Source: CAWFZT01 sp963820415
GTDB taxonomy: Bacteria > Chloroflexota > Anaerolineae > Anaerolineales > Anaerolineaceae
Direction: 5' to 3'
Assembly: GCA_963820415.1 (NCBI GenBank)
Contig: CAWFZT010000006.1
Location: forward strand, 868,001-932,000
Length of the DNA stretch: 64,000 bases
In this document: positions 27,841 through 36,588 of the stretch, one piece after another
Numbering within the stretch: the stretch's first letter is position 1
Layout: each line of letters begins with the position of its first letter
Notes under the pieces: generated by a model
Database searches by the model: none
What the model was told of the DNA's origin: nothing
Seen by the model: the letters and a program-made list of their open reading frames with translations, nothing else
Made by a program: the position numbers and the translations under genes

Positions 27841-29292
27841 TTAGACGATGGCGGAGTTTGCCTCCCAGGTCATACCGGCCTCCAGGGGATAAATTGGCCG
27901 CGGGACGCGCACCCATTGCTGGCTGCTGAAATCCAAACCGGCCACCCCTGGACTGAGCAGTAGGATATGCCAGCCGGCAATTCCTGCCAGCTCCGGGAAA
28001 AGGTAGCCGAGTTTTACCACATAAATGGCATGCGTCTGCGGGTCGATGCCCAATTGGTGGAACTGCTGGCGGGTGGTAATGCCCACCCGCCGGGTATGGA
28101 AGGTGGCGGTTACACCCTCGATGCGCAGACGCGCCCACCCTCCTTCGTCCGTTCCCAGCCCCTCGACCACAGCCGGCACAGTAAGCGGTTCGCAGGGCAG
28201 GCTGCGCTGTTCGGCGCCGATGGGCAGGTCTACTGACGCGCCTAAACCCGCCGCCCGGCAGGTGTGGACAGTTTGGGGGGCAAAGATACCTGCCACCACC
28301 GCATCCGCAGCATGCTGTTCGAGCAGTTCTCTGAGCACCAGAGTGGTGTCGCCGGTCGCTCCGGCAGTGACGTTGTCGCCCGAATCGGACAGGTATACCG
28401 GCCGCTGGGCCTGCACGGCCGCCAGAGCGCGCTGTACGCCTTCCTTGACCGGGGCGGTCTCCATCGACAGGACGAATTCTTTCCGGCGTGACCAGACCTG
28501 TCCGGCCAGTTCCCGGGCAGCTTTGGCGGCGGCAGCGCCATCATTGGCGTGGGTCGCCAGCACACTCATACTGCACCAGGGCAGGTCGTTGAAAGCAAAG
28601 CCAACCATCAGCAGCACGTCCAGCATCCCCGGGACAGCGTCGTAAGTCTTCAGCCCGGCATACAGCGACCTGGCCGGCTCCTGACTGGTGACGGCCTGTT
28701 CGCCGGAGATCAAGATGGGAACAGGCACGAACGCATTGGGGGGATTCAGACCTTTTTGAATGACCGCCAGCAATTGGTCGGCAGTCCGCCAACCGGTCTC
28801 GTGATGATCGACGTGGGGAGCGGTGCGTAGTGCGTCAAAGACCGTACCGGCCCGGGCAATTTCGGCGGTTATATTGCCGTGCAGGTCGAAAGCAATCCCC
28901 AGGGGCACGCGCGGCCCGATCACCCGGCGAACGGCGGTAATGTAATCCGTCTCGCCGTGCCTTCCCAGGCCCTCCACCTCCAACGCCCCATGGCCGGAGA
29001 TGATCACACCGTCGAACGGCCCTTCGGCTTCCAGGTGCGCCAGGATTTCACCCTTCAAACGGGCGTAGGCGCCGACCTCGACCAGCCCATTAGGCAAGGC
29101 CCCGGCCCACAACAGCGGGCAAATTTGTACGCCAGCCTCCGCCTTCAGGCGGTCGACCATCCCGGGGATAAAGGACAGGCCCTGGTCGAAGAGCTGCTCT
29201 CCCCGGTGGATGTCAAAATCCTCATAGCACGCCCGAACGGGAGACCGTTCCAGGCATTCGATCGAAATCCCGGCAATGGCAATCCGTTTCAT
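27841..29292 (-). CDS. M81-family metallopeptidase (MlrC-like)
   Basis: A 483-residue protein matching the M81 (microcystinase C) family. It has KRIAIAGISIECLERSP at the start, GPFDGVIISGHGALEVEG, and GIAFDLHGNIT followed by TAPHVDHHETG, which carry the likely metal ligands (Asp and His). The C-terminal domain includes YLSDSGDNVTAGATGDT. Family members cleave short or cyclic peptides. Nothing nearby indicates the substrate, and no signal peptide is seen, so it acts in the cytosol. Confidence 0.88.
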   Translation of the reverse strand: MKRIAIAGISIECLERSPVRACYEDFDIHRGEQLFDQGLSFIPGMVDRLKAEAGVQICPLLWAGALPNGLVEVGAYARLKGEILAHLEAEGPFDGVIISGHGALEVEGLGRHGETDYITAVRRVIGPRVPLGIAFDLHGNITAEIARAGTVFDALRTAPHVDHHETGWRTADQLLAVIQKGLNPPNAFVPVPILISGEQAVTSQEPARSLYAGLKTYDAVPGMLDVLLMVGFAFNDLPWCSMSVLATHANDGAAAAKAARELAGQVWSRRKEFVLSMETAPVKEGVQRALAAVQAQRPVYLSDSGDNVTAGATGDTTLVLRELLEQHAADAVVAGIFAPQTVHTCRAAGLGASVDLPIGAEQRSLPCEPLTVPAVVEGLGTDEGGWARLRIEGVTATFHTRRVGITTRQQFHQLGIDPQTHAIYVVKLGYLFPELAGIAGWHILLLSPGVAGLDFSSQQWVRVPRPIYPLEAGMTWEANSAIV

Positions 29293-29344
29293 GTGGCGCC
29301 TCCGTAAGATAATTGTAGCGTATCTACCGCCTGGAAGTACTTAG

Positions 29345-29460
29345 AAAAGCTCAGAAGTCATCCTGAGGGCTGCCGACGCTCGGCAGCGCACACCCCTTCG
29401 GGTGCACTGAAGAGTGCCCGCAGGGGTGAGGATCTTCTTTACCGACGCGGAGACACTTCA
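29345..29460. repeat. Hairpin-rich intergenic stretch
   Basis: Contains GCTGCCGA-CGC-TCGGCAGC (29370-29388) and nearby self-complementary GC-rich segments, with no coding potential. It looks like an interspersed repeat, but I find no second copy in the window. Confidence 0.35.
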
Positions 29461-29547
29461 CCCCCCTTAGTAGGCTGATGGTCTTGTGGTGTTTGAAAAA
29501 CGGGGTGTTCAGTATGACAAATAATGAAGTGATGCGGCGATTGGCAA

Positions 29548-30585
29548 TCAAATAATCAGGTTGACATCCCCGAACTCGTGCCACAGGTAGCCGCGCTGGA
29601 TGGCTTCCAGGTAGGCCGTCTGAAGGCGCGGTGGAGCGACGAAGGCGCTGAGCAAATCCAGGTGGCTGGTCTGGGGTTCGTGCATGCCGGTGAGGAGGGC
29701 GTCGACGGCTTTCAGCCGGTAATCGGCAGTGATATGCAGGCGGGTCAAGCCGCGGACGTCTTCCACTCTGCCATCCGAGTGAGCCGCCGATTCAAGGGCG
29801 CGCACGACCGTCGTCCCAACCGCAATGACTGTACCCCCACTTGCGTGAGCATCGTTCACCGCCAGGGCAGTGGCCTCGGGGACAAAATATTCCTCAGCAT
29901 ACACCGGGTGAGTCAGGTCGATCTGGTCATCCCGCGTGGAAGACAGGCCGGTATGGAGCAAAATCGAGGCCAGGCCGATCCCCTGGTTTTTCAACTTCAA
30001 CAACATTTGCCAGGTAAAAGGACGTCCGGCAGAGGGCATTTCCACCGAACCCGGCTCGCCGGCGTACACGGTCTGGTAAAGATCGATAGGCAGCGGCTCT
30101 TTTACGTAACTGTAGCGCACCGGTTCCCCCAGGCGATAGATCAGGTCGAGCAGGGGGATACAGCAACGGTCGAAATGCACCTGCCACAAAAACGCCAGAT
30201 CGGGACGGCGCGCCTCGACGTAGGCGGTCAGTCCCTGGCCAAAATCGAGGCGCATCCCCTCCCGCCCGATGTGCACCCTCCCCTCCAGCAGCAGGGCGTC
30301 CCACATCTCGTCCGAGCGCCGGTGCGCCAGGCGCACTTCGACCGGTTTTCCCTCTTCATCGTGGGCGCGCAGCAGGGCTGGCAGGGTGCGGCTGGTGTTC
30401 ACCACCAACAGGTCGCCCTTGTGAAGAAAATCCCCCAGTGCGTCAAATTGAGTGTGCACAAATGGACCTTGAAAGCGTGGCAGCACCAACAAGCGCACCT
30501 GGTCACGGCCCACGCCGCGCAGTTCGGCTGGTTGGTGGGCTTCCAACTCTGGGGGCAAATTAAACCGGACGGGTTGCTCGTCCAT
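29548..30585 (-). CDS. queA: S-adenosylmethionine:tRNA ribosyltransferase-isomerase-like protein (QueA family)
   Basis: A 345-residue protein of the QueA family, which transfers the ribosyl part of SAM to make epoxyqueuosine at the tRNA wobble base. Features include FDALGDFLHKGDLLVVNTSRTLPA, split here between domains, then EMPSAGRPFTWQMLL, HTGLSSTRD and GTTVVRALESAA near the C terminus. It starts after TGAGAGAAGG. The core active-site segment is slightly variant from classic QueA (SAGRPFT in place of SAGLHFT), so it may belong to a diverged subgroup. It is 12 bases downstream of the SDR gene and probably in one transcript. Confidence 0.8.
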   Translation of the reverse strand: MDEQPVRFNLPPELEAHQPAELRGVGRDQVRLLVLPRFQGPFVHTQFDALGDFLHKGDLLVVNTSRTLPALLRAHDEEGKPVEVRLAHRRSDEMWDALLLEGRVHIGREGMRLDFGQGLTAYVEARRPDLAFLWQVHFDRCCIPLLDLIYRLGEPVRYSYVKEPLPIDLYQTVYAGEPGSVEMPSAGRPFTWQMLLKLKNQGIGLASILLHTGLSSTRDDQIDLTHPVYAEEYFVPEATALAVNDAHASGGTVIAVGTTVVRALESAAHSDGRVEDVRGLTRLHITADYRLKAVDALLTGMHEPQTSHLDLLSAFVAPPRLQTAYLEAIQRGYLWHEFGDVNLII

Positions 30586-30597
30586 AACGACCTTCTC

Positions 30598-31338
30598 TCA
30601 TTTATTTTCGGCAATAAACTGCCCGGCCAGGATACGCTCGCCGCTCACTCCGGTTGAATCATCGGAGGCCAGGTATACGAAGACAGGCGTGCGGGTCTCG
30701 GGTTTAGCCCACTGCGCAGCGTCGCCGTCCGGCTCGGAGGAGCGCTTCATGGCGGTGTCCATGTCGCCCGGGTCGACGCTGTTGACGCGCACGCCGCTGC
30801 CTTCCAGCTCGGCGGCCCAGGTACGGGTGAGCTGGTCGAGGGCCGCTTTGGAGACGCCGTAAGCGCCCCAGACGGGATAACCGACCACCCCGGCATCCGA
30901 GGTGACGTTGATGATCGAACCGTGCCCGCGCCCCAGCATCTGGCCGACCAGGGCGCGCGTGAGCATAAACGGCCCGGTCAGGTTGGTTTGCAGCACGGCA
31001 TTGAAATCCTCAATGGGATAATCGACCAGGTAGGGCATGGGTGTGGGGCCCAACGCCGATGCGTTATTGACCAGCACATCCACATGGCCGAAGCGCATCA
31101 GCGCCTCACCCGCCAGGCGCTCTACATCCGCCCGCTGCGAAACGTCGGCCGTCACGCTCAAAACTGAACCGCCGATGACCTTCAACTGCCGCTCGGTTTC
31201 CGCCAGGTCTTTGGCGCTGGAAGGGCGCGAATTGACTACCAGGCTGGCTCCCTGGCGAGCAAACTCGAGCGCCACAGCCCGGCCCAGGCCGCGTGACGCC
31301 CCGGTCACCAGGCAAACTTTTCCTTGCAGACTGTTCAT
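30598..31338 (-). CDS. Short-chain dehydrogenase/reductase (SDR)
   Basis: A 246-residue classical SDR. The cofactor loop is TGASRGLG (about 13-20), the structural motif is VLVNNASALG, the catalytic Ser lies in INVTSDAG, and the active-site YGVSK supplies Tyr and Lys. The substrate is unknown. It is encoded just upstream of the queA-like gene on the same strand. ATG 31338 is followed by a typical SDR N terminus with no extension. Confidence 0.92.
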   Translation of the reverse strand: MNSLQGKVCLVTGASRGLGRAVALEFARQGASLVVNSRPSSAKDLAETERQLKVIGGSVLSVTADVSQRADVERLAGEALMRFGHVDVLVNNASALGPTPMPYLVDYPIEDFNAVLQTNLTGPFMLTRALVGQMLGRGHGSIINVTSDAGVVGYPVWGAYGVSKAALDQLTRTWAAELEGSGVRVNSVDPGDMDTAMKRSSEPDGDAAQWAKPETRTPVFVYLASDDSTGVSGERILAGQFIAENK

Positions 31339-31379
31339 ACCTGATATCTCCTGTTTCTGACTACCGATAATACCTTAAT

Positions 31380-31447
31380 GGTTCTCTGGGAATTGCCGTG
31401 GTGAACTCCCAGATTTTGGGGGCCCTGCCTCGGTAAATCCCACTGAG
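31380..31447. repeat. MITE-like element (copy 4), internally deleted
   Basis: Left end GGTTCTCTGGGAATTGCCGT and right end CGGTAAATCCCACTGAG match the two ends of the intact elements, but half of the central palindrome is gone. The flanks ATACCTTAAT and CCCCCTTAAT agree in 7 of 10 positions, consistent with an eroded 10-bp target duplication. It lies between the SDR and an EamA gene, both on the minus strand. Confidence 0.75.
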
Positions 31448-31504
31448 CCCCCTTAATCAATGGTAGGGTCGAAGGGGGAAAGTGTCAATACGCCGCATAA
31501 CCTA

Positions 31505-32500
31505 TTATGGACCGGGCTCAGGCTCCACTGCTGGGGTCAACCGGACAGATTTGCCGGCCAACCAACCTTCATAGACTCTCAAGAAGACCACTCCGGCCAG
31601 GATCATTAGGCTGCCTCCGACCTGCGTGGCGGTGAAACGCTCGCCCAGCAAGAAGTAAGCCACCACGGCGGTGAAAGCCGGCTCGAGGGTGACAATCAGG
31701 TTGGCCACGCTGGAAGGCAAATAGATCATGCTGACGTTGTACAACCCGTAACCCGCCACGGTCGGTCCAGCGGCGAGGACAAATAGGATAATCCAACCTG
31801 GAAGAGCCTTGCCCAGCCAGAGCAGGTCGGCCGGACGGGCAGCCGTACCGGGTAAAATTCCTCCCAACAACAGGTTAAAGAGCAGGAGGAAAAAGGCTGC
31901 CAGGCTGAAAATATAGAGCAGGCTGGTCCAGGGCACCAGGCCGCGCTGTACAGCCGAGCGTCCCATCAGGCTGTAGATGGCGTAGAACAGGCCGGAGAGC
32001 ATACCGGTCAGGATACCGAGCAGGTTGGTACGCCAGGCAGCCGGGTCCAGGGCTCCTGAAATCAGGGCGCACCCGCCCAGGCTGAGGAGCACGGCCAGGA
32101 TCTTGGCCCAGTCCAGGCGCTCTTTAAGGAACCACCAGCCCAGTAGAGCGGTGAACCCCGCCGAACAATAAGCCAATACAGTCGAAACCGCCGCCCCGTT
32201 CACCGAGACCGAAAGGGTCCACAACGAGTTAAAGCAGGCCAGCACGAAACCGTAAATGAGCAGGTAAGGCAGGTGGCGGCGGTCGACTTTTAACCAGGCC
32301 GGGCGGAGGATACTCAGCGAGATCAGCAAGGTGAAGGAAGCAAACACATCCCGCCACATGGCCAGCACCAGAGCCGGCATGTGGTAAGTCTGGGTCAGGT
32401 AGCGGATGAAAATAGCCGTGGAAGACAGCACTGCCGCGGCGATGACGGCAATTGCATAACCACGCGAAAGATGAGAGGCTTCAGAGGGGGTATCGGGCAT
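31505..32500 (-). CDS. EamA/DMT-superfamily transporter
   Basis: A 331-residue inner-membrane transporter with ten predicted helices arranged as two EamA repeats. The first repeat includes AAAVLSSTAIFIRYLTQ and FLKERLDWAKILAVLLSLGG, and the second FLLGERFTATQVGGSLMILAG. ATG 32500 is preferred over an upstream TTG at 32548. It exports or imports small metabolites; the substrate cannot be predicted. It is the second transporter of this family in the window, and the other is frameshifted. Confidence 0.9.
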   Translation of the reverse strand: MPDTPSEASHLSRGYAIAVIAAAVLSSTAIFIRYLTQTYHMPALVLAMWRDVFASFTLLISLSILRPAWLKVDRRHLPYLLIYGFVLACFNSLWTLSVSVNGAAVSTVLAYCSAGFTALLGWWFLKERLDWAKILAVLLSLGGCALISGALDPAAWRTNLLGILTGMLSGLFYAIYSLMGRSAVQRGLVPWTSLLYIFSLAAFFLLLFNLLLGGILPGTAARPADLLWLGKALPGWIILFVLAAGPTVAGYGLYNVSMIYLPSSVANLIVTLEPAFTAVVAYFLLGERFTATQVGGSLMILAGVVFLRVYEGWLAGKSVRLTPAVEPEPGP

Positions 32501-32610
32501 AGGCCCTATTTTAAGCCATAATCGTCGAAGAATGGCGCCAGTTTCCAACCTTTTGGCTTAAAATTCTATATATATAGTGTAAAAGCCCACCCAGTAATCG
32601 GAGCTAAAAA

Positions 32611-32676
32611 ATGGAGGATGCAGAGGCCATTCGCCGTCTGAAACGCGGCGACATCGGCGGAGTGTTCCTGCCATAG
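32611..32676 (+). pseudogene. Truncated ECF sigma factor start
   Basis: A 21-residue frame reading MEDAEAIRRLKRGDIGG, then VFLP and a stop. The first 17 residues are the characteristic opening of an ECF RNA polymerase sigma factor family common in Chloroflexota (recall from memory). All later regions are missing. It is most likely a gene start left by a deletion, retained next to its old terminator. Confidence 0.55.
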
Positions 32677-32695
32677 CTTCTAAATAACAGTTTAG

Positions 32696-32742
32696 GGAGA
32701 GCCTGCGGTGGTGGAACTGCCGCAGGCTCTCCTTGTTTTTTT
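32696..32742 (+). terminator. Strong Rho-independent terminator
   Basis: A 13-bp perfect stem, GGAGAGCCTGCGG (32696-32708) and CCGCAGGCTCTCC (32720-32732), followed by TTGTTTTTTT. It would end the transcript of the truncated sigma-factor gene. Confidence 0.9.
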
Positions 32743-32832
32743 ACAGACACTTGTTTGAACGGAAGCGTAGAATTACAATCAACATATGAATTTCGGCTCT
32801 TTACGGTTTCAAGGAGCTATGAGAGTGAAGCA

Positions 32833-33294
32833 ATGAATATTTCTATTCGTACAGCGACTTCCGAGGATGCAATAGCCATTTGTGAACTATCCAGAGAGTT
32901 TTCAGACTATCTTCGTTCGCTTGGTGATACAGAGACGGAATGGATTTCTTCAGAGGTTTACCTGCGCGACGGTTTTGGACCTAATCCTGCCTTCTTAGGG
33001 TTGGTTGCAGAGCGTGAAGGTAAAATAATAGGATACCTTCTATATCACCAAGGGTATGATACAGATTACCTGACACGTATACTATATATCATCGATCTTT
33101 ATGTCCAAGCGACATGGCGTCGCCATGGTATAGGCTGCAAGTTGATTGAAGAGGCAGCCGTTATTTGCCGAAGGATAGGAGGATCTCAGTTGTTCTGGTC
33201 GGTGTACAGTAGGAATGAAACAGCCCTTGCTTTCTATAAAAGCCTTGGCGCCAGATTTACAAAAGACCTTGTGTTTATGCGGTTAGATGTTTAG
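32833..33294 (+). CDS. GNAT-family N-acetyltransferase
   Basis: A 153-residue acetyltransferase. N-terminal ISIRTATSEDAIAICEL, beta strand LGLVAEREGKIIGYLLY, then LYVQATWRRHGIGCKLIEEA with the acetyl-CoA loop RRHGIG, and NETALAFYKSLGA near the end. The longer frame from 32755 lacks a ribosome site, so ATG 32833 is used. The acceptor substrate is unknown. It is more AT-rich than surrounding genes, which suggests recent acquisition. Confidence 0.85.
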   Translation: MNISIRTATSEDAIAICELSREFSDYLRSLGDTETEWISSEVYLRDGFGPNPAFLGLVAEREGKIIGYLLYHQGYDTDYLTRILYIIDLYVQATWRRHGIGCKLIEEAAVICRRIGGSQLFWSVYSRNETALAFYKSLGARFTKDLVFMRLDV

Positions 33295-33416
33295 ATAGAA
33301 TTGGATGGAGATTATAAGCATTTGCTCTTGGAAAGCCGTGAAACCAATTAAGAGCCTTGATTTCATACAACCGCCCGAACTGTGCCTACACAAGTCGGGA
33401 AGCAAGAGGAGCTTTC

Positions 33417-34667
33417 ATGATTGAGAATAATCCCGATCATTTAGCAGTATATGACCTGGTATTGAAAGGCGGGCAGGTCATCGATCCCGCCAACAACCTG
33501 AATAGCCGGATGGATGTGGGCATCACCGCTGGCAAAATCGTCCGGCTGGCCCCCAACATCCCTTCTAAAGCAGCCGCCCAGAGCGTAGATGTGAGCGGGT
33601 TGTACGTCACCCCGGGCATTCTGGATATCCACACACACGTCTACCCGTTCCGCCCATCCCCAAAAAGCTACGTGGAGGCCATCCACCCGGACGCGCACCT
33701 GCTGGCGTCCGGGGTGACCACCACGGTAGACGCCGGCACAGCCGGCTGGAAGCATTTCCTGGATTTCAAGGAAGGCACCATTGGCCGGTCCAGGGTGCGC
33801 ATCCTGGCTTTTATCAACATCGCCTGCAGCGGCATGGTGGACGCCGACTCTGAGCAAAGGGTGATCGATTTGAATCCCAGCATAACCGCCAGTCTGGCGC
33901 TGGCCTATCCTGACATAATCGTCGGGATCAAGTCGGCCCATTACTGGACCAGCCAGCCCTGGGATGCGGGGCACGCCCCCTGGACCTCGGTGGAAAGGGC
34001 TATCGAAGCCGGCGAGCTGTGCCACAGGCCGGTGATGGTCGACTTCTGGCCGCGCCCACCGGAACGTTCTTATGACGAGCTGCTGCTTGAAAAGCTGCGC
34101 CCGGGCGATATCCATACCCACATTTTTGCCCAGCAGTTCCCGATCCTCACCCCGCAAGGGAAGGTCAACCCGCTGTTGTTCAAGGCGCGTGAGAAAGGCA
34201 TCCTGTTCGACCTGGGCCACGGAGCGGCCAGTTTCTGGTTCCGCAACGCCGTGCCGGCCCTGCGCGGCGGTTTTCCCCCCGATACCCTTTCGACCGACCT
34301 GCACATGGGCAACATCAACGGGCCGGTGGTGAGTATGCTGCATACCATGTCGAAATACCTGAGCATGGGCATGCCGCTGGTGGAGGTGATCCAGCGGTCG
34401 ACCACCCTGCCGGCGCAGGTGATCGACCGCCCGGACCTGGGCACGCTGAGCACCGGCAGCGAGGCGGACGTAGCGGTTTTCAAGCTGGAAGAGGGTTCGT
34501 TCGGGTTTACAGATTGCGGCAAGGCTAGGCTGGTAGGTAAGCAGCGCCTGGAATGCCGGCTAACCGTGCGAGCGGGGAAGATCGTTTACGACCCGAGCGG
34601 GTTGAGCATGCCGGGATGGGAGCATGCCCCGGCGGCGTACTGGGAAACGCCCTCGTTACAGGCATAA
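33417..34667 (+). CDS. Amidohydrolase/deacetylase-family metallohydrolase
   Basis: A 416-residue amidohydrolase-superfamily protein with a typical N-terminal beta domain (LVLKGGQVIDPANNLNSR) and metal motif LDIHTHVYPF (HxH). Later motifs are GVTTTVDAGTAG, GIKSAHYW, GDIHTHIF and the Asp-bearing STDLHMGNI. ATG 33417 follows AGGAGC. The family removes acyl groups from amino sugars or amino acids, or opens cyclic amides. One base separates it from the SelA-like gene, an arrangement also seen where the two degrade amino-sugar acids; that role is inference. Confidence 0.85.
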   Translation: MIENNPDHLAVYDLVLKGGQVIDPANNLNSRMDVGITAGKIVRLAPNIPSKAAAQSVDVSGLYVTPGILDIHTHVYPFRPSPKSYVEAIHPDAHLLASGVTTTVDAGTAGWKHFLDFKEGTIGRSRVRILAFINIACSGMVDADSEQRVIDLNPSITASLALAYPDIIVGIKSAHYWTSQPWDAGHAPWTSVERAIEAGELCHRPVMVDFWPRPPERSYDELLLEKLRPGDIHTHIFAQQFPILTPQGKVNPLLFKAREKGILFDLGHGAASFWFRNAVPALRGGFPPDTLSTDLHMGNINGPVVSMLHTMSKYLSMGMPLVEVIQRSTTLPAQVIDRPDLGTLSTGSEADVAVFKLEEGSFGFTDCGKARLVGKQRLECRLTVRAGKIVYDPSGLSMPGWEHAPAAYWETPSLQA

Positions 34668-34668
34668 A

Positions 34669-35784
34669 ATGGACATTTACGACGAACTGGGCGTGCGTAA
34701 GGTCATCAATGGATACGCCACGTTGACCAGCCTGGGCGGGTCGATCATGCCGGCTGAGGTGATGGCGGCCATGGCAGAGGCGTCGCGCTATTTTGTGAGC
34801 ATCGACGAGCTGCAAGAAAAAGCCGGGCGGAAGATCGCCGAGTGGACGCATAACCAAGCTGCCTACATATCTTGCGGGGCGGCAGCCGGAATCGTGTTGA
34901 GCATGGCGGCTTGCATCACCGGGCTGGACGCGAATAAGCGCGAGCGCCTGCCCTTCACGGAGGGGATGAAGAACGAGATCATCGTGCACCGCTGCGCCAG
35001 AGAAGAGTACAACTTCACCGTGCGCCAGGCGGGCGGAATGGTGGTGCCGATCGGCTCGTTGCAGAGCGCCAGCCTGGCCGAACTGGAAGGCGCCATCCAT
35101 CCTATGACAGCCGGCATCCTGGTCTATTACAAGGACCATCGCATGCAGGGACAGGTACCGCTGGAACAGCAGATCGAGATCGCCAAACGCTATGGCGTGA
35201 CCCTGATTATCGACGCGGCGGCGCAGCTCCCGCCGGTGGAAAACCTGTGGAGGTTTACACAAATGGGGGCCGACCTGGTGATCTTCAGCGGGGGCAAGGG
35301 CTTGTGCGGCCCGCAGTCTAGCGGTCTGGTGCTGGGGCGGCGCGACCTGATCGAGGCGTGCGCTTTCAACGCCTGCCCGCGGACTTACATCGGGCGGCCG
35401 ATGAAAGTCGGCAAAGAAGAGATTGCCGGTCTGCTGGCGGCCGTGCGGCGCTACCTGGACCTTGACCATACCCAGGAGGTTCGGACCTACGAGGAGCAGG
35501 TGGCTTTTATCCTGGCGGCGTTTGCAGGGGATGCGCACGTGTACGCCCGGCGCGGCTTCCCCAGCGAGGCCGGGCAGCCCATGCCGCGCGCCGAGCTATT
35601 CCTGGATGAGCAAGGGCTGGGGATCAGCCGGGACGAGTTCCTAGAACGGCTATACGAAGGCCATCCGGCGGTATCCCTGTCGCCGGCGGGGGAGAACGGG
35701 CTGTATATCAACCCGCAGACGCTGCAGCCAGGCGAAGAGAAGATCGTGGTAGAACGGATCAAGGAAATCCTGCGTTCAGTTTAA
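34669..35784 (+). CDS. PLP-dependent SelA-like (DgaE-type) lyase
   Basis: A 371-residue fold-type I PLP enzyme. It opens with DELGVRKVINGYATLTSLGG, and has AAYISCGAAAGIVLSMAA, LIIDAAAQLPPVENL with the cofactor Asp, and FSGGKGLCGPQSSGLVLG with the Schiff-base lysine. This matches the SelA-like family that includes D-glucosaminate-6-phosphate ammonia-lyase. The close coupling to a deacetylase-family gene supports a shared catabolic step: deacylation, then elimination of ammonia. Its 3' end overlaps the convergent FkbM gene by nine bases. Confidence 0.82.
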   Translation: MDIYDELGVRKVINGYATLTSLGGSIMPAEVMAAMAEASRYFVSIDELQEKAGRKIAEWTHNQAAYISCGAAAGIVLSMAACITGLDANKRERLPFTEGMKNEIIVHRCAREEYNFTVRQAGGMVVPIGSLQSASLAELEGAIHPMTAGILVYYKDHRMQGQVPLEQQIEIAKRYGVTLIIDAAAQLPPVENLWRFTQMGADLVIFSGGKGLCGPQSSGLVLGRRDLIEACAFNACPRTYIGRPMKVGKEEIAGLLAAVRRYLDLDHTQEVRTYEEQVAFILAAFAGDAHVYARRGFPSEAGQPMPRAELFLDEQGLGISRDEFLERLYEGHPAVSLSPAGENGLYINPQTLQPGEEKIVVERIKEILRSV

Positions 35785-36549
35785 CGCCGGGTTCAGGGCA
35801 TCGATGATGAAGTTCTTGTCGATCGCGTAAGGCGTGGGGGTCAGAACCAGTTGAAAGCCCAGACCGCGCAGGTAGGCGGCGCAGTGACTGGCATTGAAGC
35901 CGTTTAGTGAGTGGGTCTCTAAAAGGATGTATTTCACGCGCTGCTGGAAAAGGCCGGCGTTCTCGGCGGTCAGCAGGTATTTTTCGGCCCCCTCGATATC
36001 GATTTTCAACAGGTCGATGGTCTCCAGGCCGCTGTGCTGCATAAAATCGGCAAATGAAAAAGATTGCACATAGTTGCGCGCTCCATGGGGCCGCAGCTCG
36101 TGAAAAGAATACCCTACCCTGCGCCGGGTGGCCACCTGCCCGCTGTGCTGGTAAATGGCGGCCTGGATAGGGCGGATGACGTCTTCCAGTCCGTTCAGGT
36201 GGATATTGGCAGTCAACTGTCGGTAGCAAGCCGGCTCCATTTCCACAGCGACCAGGGTTTCAGGGCGGAACGCACGGGCAGCCCAGACGGAAAATACCCC
36301 GATGTTGGCCCCAAAATCGACCACGGTCCGGAAATGATGCGGGGGCGGCTGCAGCCTGGGCAGGTAGCCGTCGTCGTAGCAGATTTCGTAGATAGTATAC
36401 AGGTCGGACGAGCCGGGCTCGATTAAGAAGGTGACCTCGCCAAACTGGAGCGGGAAGGGCTGGCGGTTGAAAAGGAATTTGAGCAGATATTTCTTCAGGC
36501 TGAAGGTGTAGGCAATATATTTGCGGTCCAGGGAAAGGAGTTGCAACAT
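35776..36549 (-). CDS. FkbM-family SAM-dependent methyltransferase
   Basis: A 257-residue protein. The SAM-binding region TVVDFGANIGVFSVWAA is followed by LVAVEMEPACYRQLTANI and the FkbM motif IDLLKIDIEGAEKYLL. Members O-methylate sugars or natural-product intermediates; the substrate is not deducible. It lies downstream of the two ABC-2 permease genes with a 39-base gap, and may be co-transcribed with an exporter of the methylated product. Confidence 0.88.
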   Translation of the reverse strand: MLQLLSLDRKYIAYTFSLKKYLLKFLFNRQPFPLQFGEVTFLIEPGSSDLYTIYEICYDDGYLPRLQPPPHHFRTVVDFGANIGVFSVWAARAFRPETLVAVEMEPACYRQLTANIHLNGLEDVIRPIQAAIYQHSGQVATRRRVGYSFHELRPHGARNYVQSFSFADFMQHSGLETIDLLKIDIEGAEKYLLTAENAGLFQQRVKYILLETHSLNGFNASHCAAYLRGLGFQLVLTPTPYAIDKNFIIDALNPALN

Positions 36550-36588
36550 AGCAGCGAAGTTCCTCCAATGAGAGTGATTTATTATACA

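Noticed and set aside
29578..30657. Long plus-strand open frame opposite queA
   Set aside because: Antisense shadow; the minus-strand product has the QueA pattern while this one has no coherent motifs.
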